The notes under the pieces: model-generated
The model's input: the letters and a program-made list of their open reading frames with translations, nothing else
Told to the model about the DNA's origin: nothing
Database searches by the model: none
Shown: piece by piece, positions 5,949-6,188 of the stretch
How the letters are laid out: the number at the start of each line of letters is the position of its first letter
Numbering within the stretch: position 1 is the stretch's first letter
Position numbers and translations under genes: made by a program
Source: an uncultured Angelakisella sp.
GTDB taxonomy: Bacteria; Bacillota; Clostridia; Oscillospirales; Ruminococcaceae
Direction of reading: 5' to 3'
Assembly: GCA_947564495.1 (NCBI GenBank)
Contig: CANOCD010000072.1
Location: 1 to 6,188, forward strand
Length of the DNA stretch: 6,188 nt

Positions 5949-5985
5949 AGCAAGGCTGGTCAAAATTTGGCCGCCGAAGAAAGCA

Positions 5986-6023
5986 GAAAGCCCTTGCCGG
6001 CACGCCCGCCGGCAAGGGCTTTC
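5986..6023. terminator. Bidirectional intrinsic terminator between convergent genes
   Basis: A perfect 16-bp stem (5986-6001 with 6008-6023) has a 6-base loop. The stem ends in GAAAG on one side and CTTTC on the other, so each strand carries a short T-run at its 3' foot. It lies 37 bases after the LysR stop and 26 bases after the stop of the leftward partial gene. The leftward tail is more U-rich (CTTTCTGCTTTCTTC), so it probably works best for the partial gene, but it should stop both transcripts. Confidence 0.85.
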
Positions 6024-6049
6024 CAGTATGAAGGTGGAACTAACAGGCT

Positions 6050-6188
6050 TCAGCGCACGAGCTGTGTCGTGTCGGTCATACTGACCCAGAGCCACGCAAG
6101 GAGCATGGCGTTTATGAACGCCCCGAGCCAAACGCTGCCGCTGATATTGTACATCTTTCTGCTGATATACGCAGCCACGGGGACAAGG
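6050..6188 (-). CDS. 3' end of a gene for a protein with a hydrophobic C-terminus (partial)
   Basis: The last 45 codons of a leftward gene whose 5' part lies beyond the window edge; the stop TGA is at 6052-6050. The visible peptide begins LVPVAAYISRKMYNISGSVW and continues as LGAFINAMLLAWLWVSMTDT before ending TQLVR. Residues of about 17-36 form a hydrophobic, probably membrane-spanning segment. The pattern (Y..RK.Y..SGSVWLGAFINA) recalls the membrane tail of certain uncharacterised clostridial alpha/beta-hydrolases, but this is from memory and weak. A well-placed terminator 26 bases downstream supports it as a real gene end. It is convergent with LysR and not part of the same operon. Confidence 0.6.
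   Translation of the reverse strand, partial: LVPVAAYISRKMYNISGSVWLGAFINAMLLAWLWVSMTDTTQLVR

Noticed and set aside
5958..5972. Near-palindrome GGTCAAAATTTGGCC after the LysR stop
   Set aside because: It is short, with a wobble pair and an impossibly tight loop if fully paired. The stronger 16-bp terminator next to it explains the region.
4818..6131. A 437-codon minus-strand open frame opposite LysR
   Set aside because: It runs through the terminator and the inverted-repeat element and is antisense to a textbook LysR gene. It is also in a different frame from the partial gene at the right edge.
1..6188. CRISPR array, tRNA or rRNA genes, integrase or toxin-antitoxin genes
   Set aside because: I found no regularly spaced direct repeats, no cloverleaf-like sequence and no matching protein motifs. 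The window looks like metabolic genes plus one inserted repeat element.

Overview
The window is GC-rich, with strong G/C preference at third codon positions, AGGAGG-type Shine-Dalgarno sites and sigma-A-like promoters in short AT-rich gaps. This, with the protein types, suggests a high-GC Clostridia such as an Oscillospiraceae gut anaerobe (Flavonifractor/Lawsonibacter/Oscillibacter-like). That placement is inference; no rRNA or marker gene is present.

Layout. Three genes run leftwards: a 588-aa tandem alpha/beta-hydrolase of the PHB-depolymerase/feruloyl-esterase type (4589 to 2823), a 467-aa YfcC-family membrane carrier (2808 to 1405) and a 391-aa NAD(P)-dependent malic enzyme (1280 to 105). 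The esterase and carrier genes are 14 bases apart and form an operon. The malic enzyme gene follows after 124 bases that hold a promoter candidate of its own and a strong hairpin. A LysR-type regulator (4992-5948) is transcribed divergently from the esterase. Two face-away promoters with interlocked -35 boxes lie in the short AT-rich part of the divergent gap. The rest of that gap is a 288-base element with inverted-repeat ends, resembling a MITE, sitting between the LysR promoter and its ribosome binding site. Right of LysR a 16-bp hairpin terminator separates it from the convergent 3' end of a truncated gene for a protein with a hydrophobic C-terminal segment (6050-6188). Bases 1-104 hold no feature I can support.

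How it may work together. A LysR protein next to a divergent catabolic operon usually controls it. An ester hydrolase, a carboxylate/amino-acid type carrier and malic enzyme side by side could take up an esterified organic acid, cleave it in the cytoplasm and feed malate to pyruvate. The genes and their order are seen directly; the substrate and pathway are inference. The most unusual items are the inverted-repeat element in the LysR leader and the esterase's duplicated N-terminal domain, which has lost its nucleophile serine.
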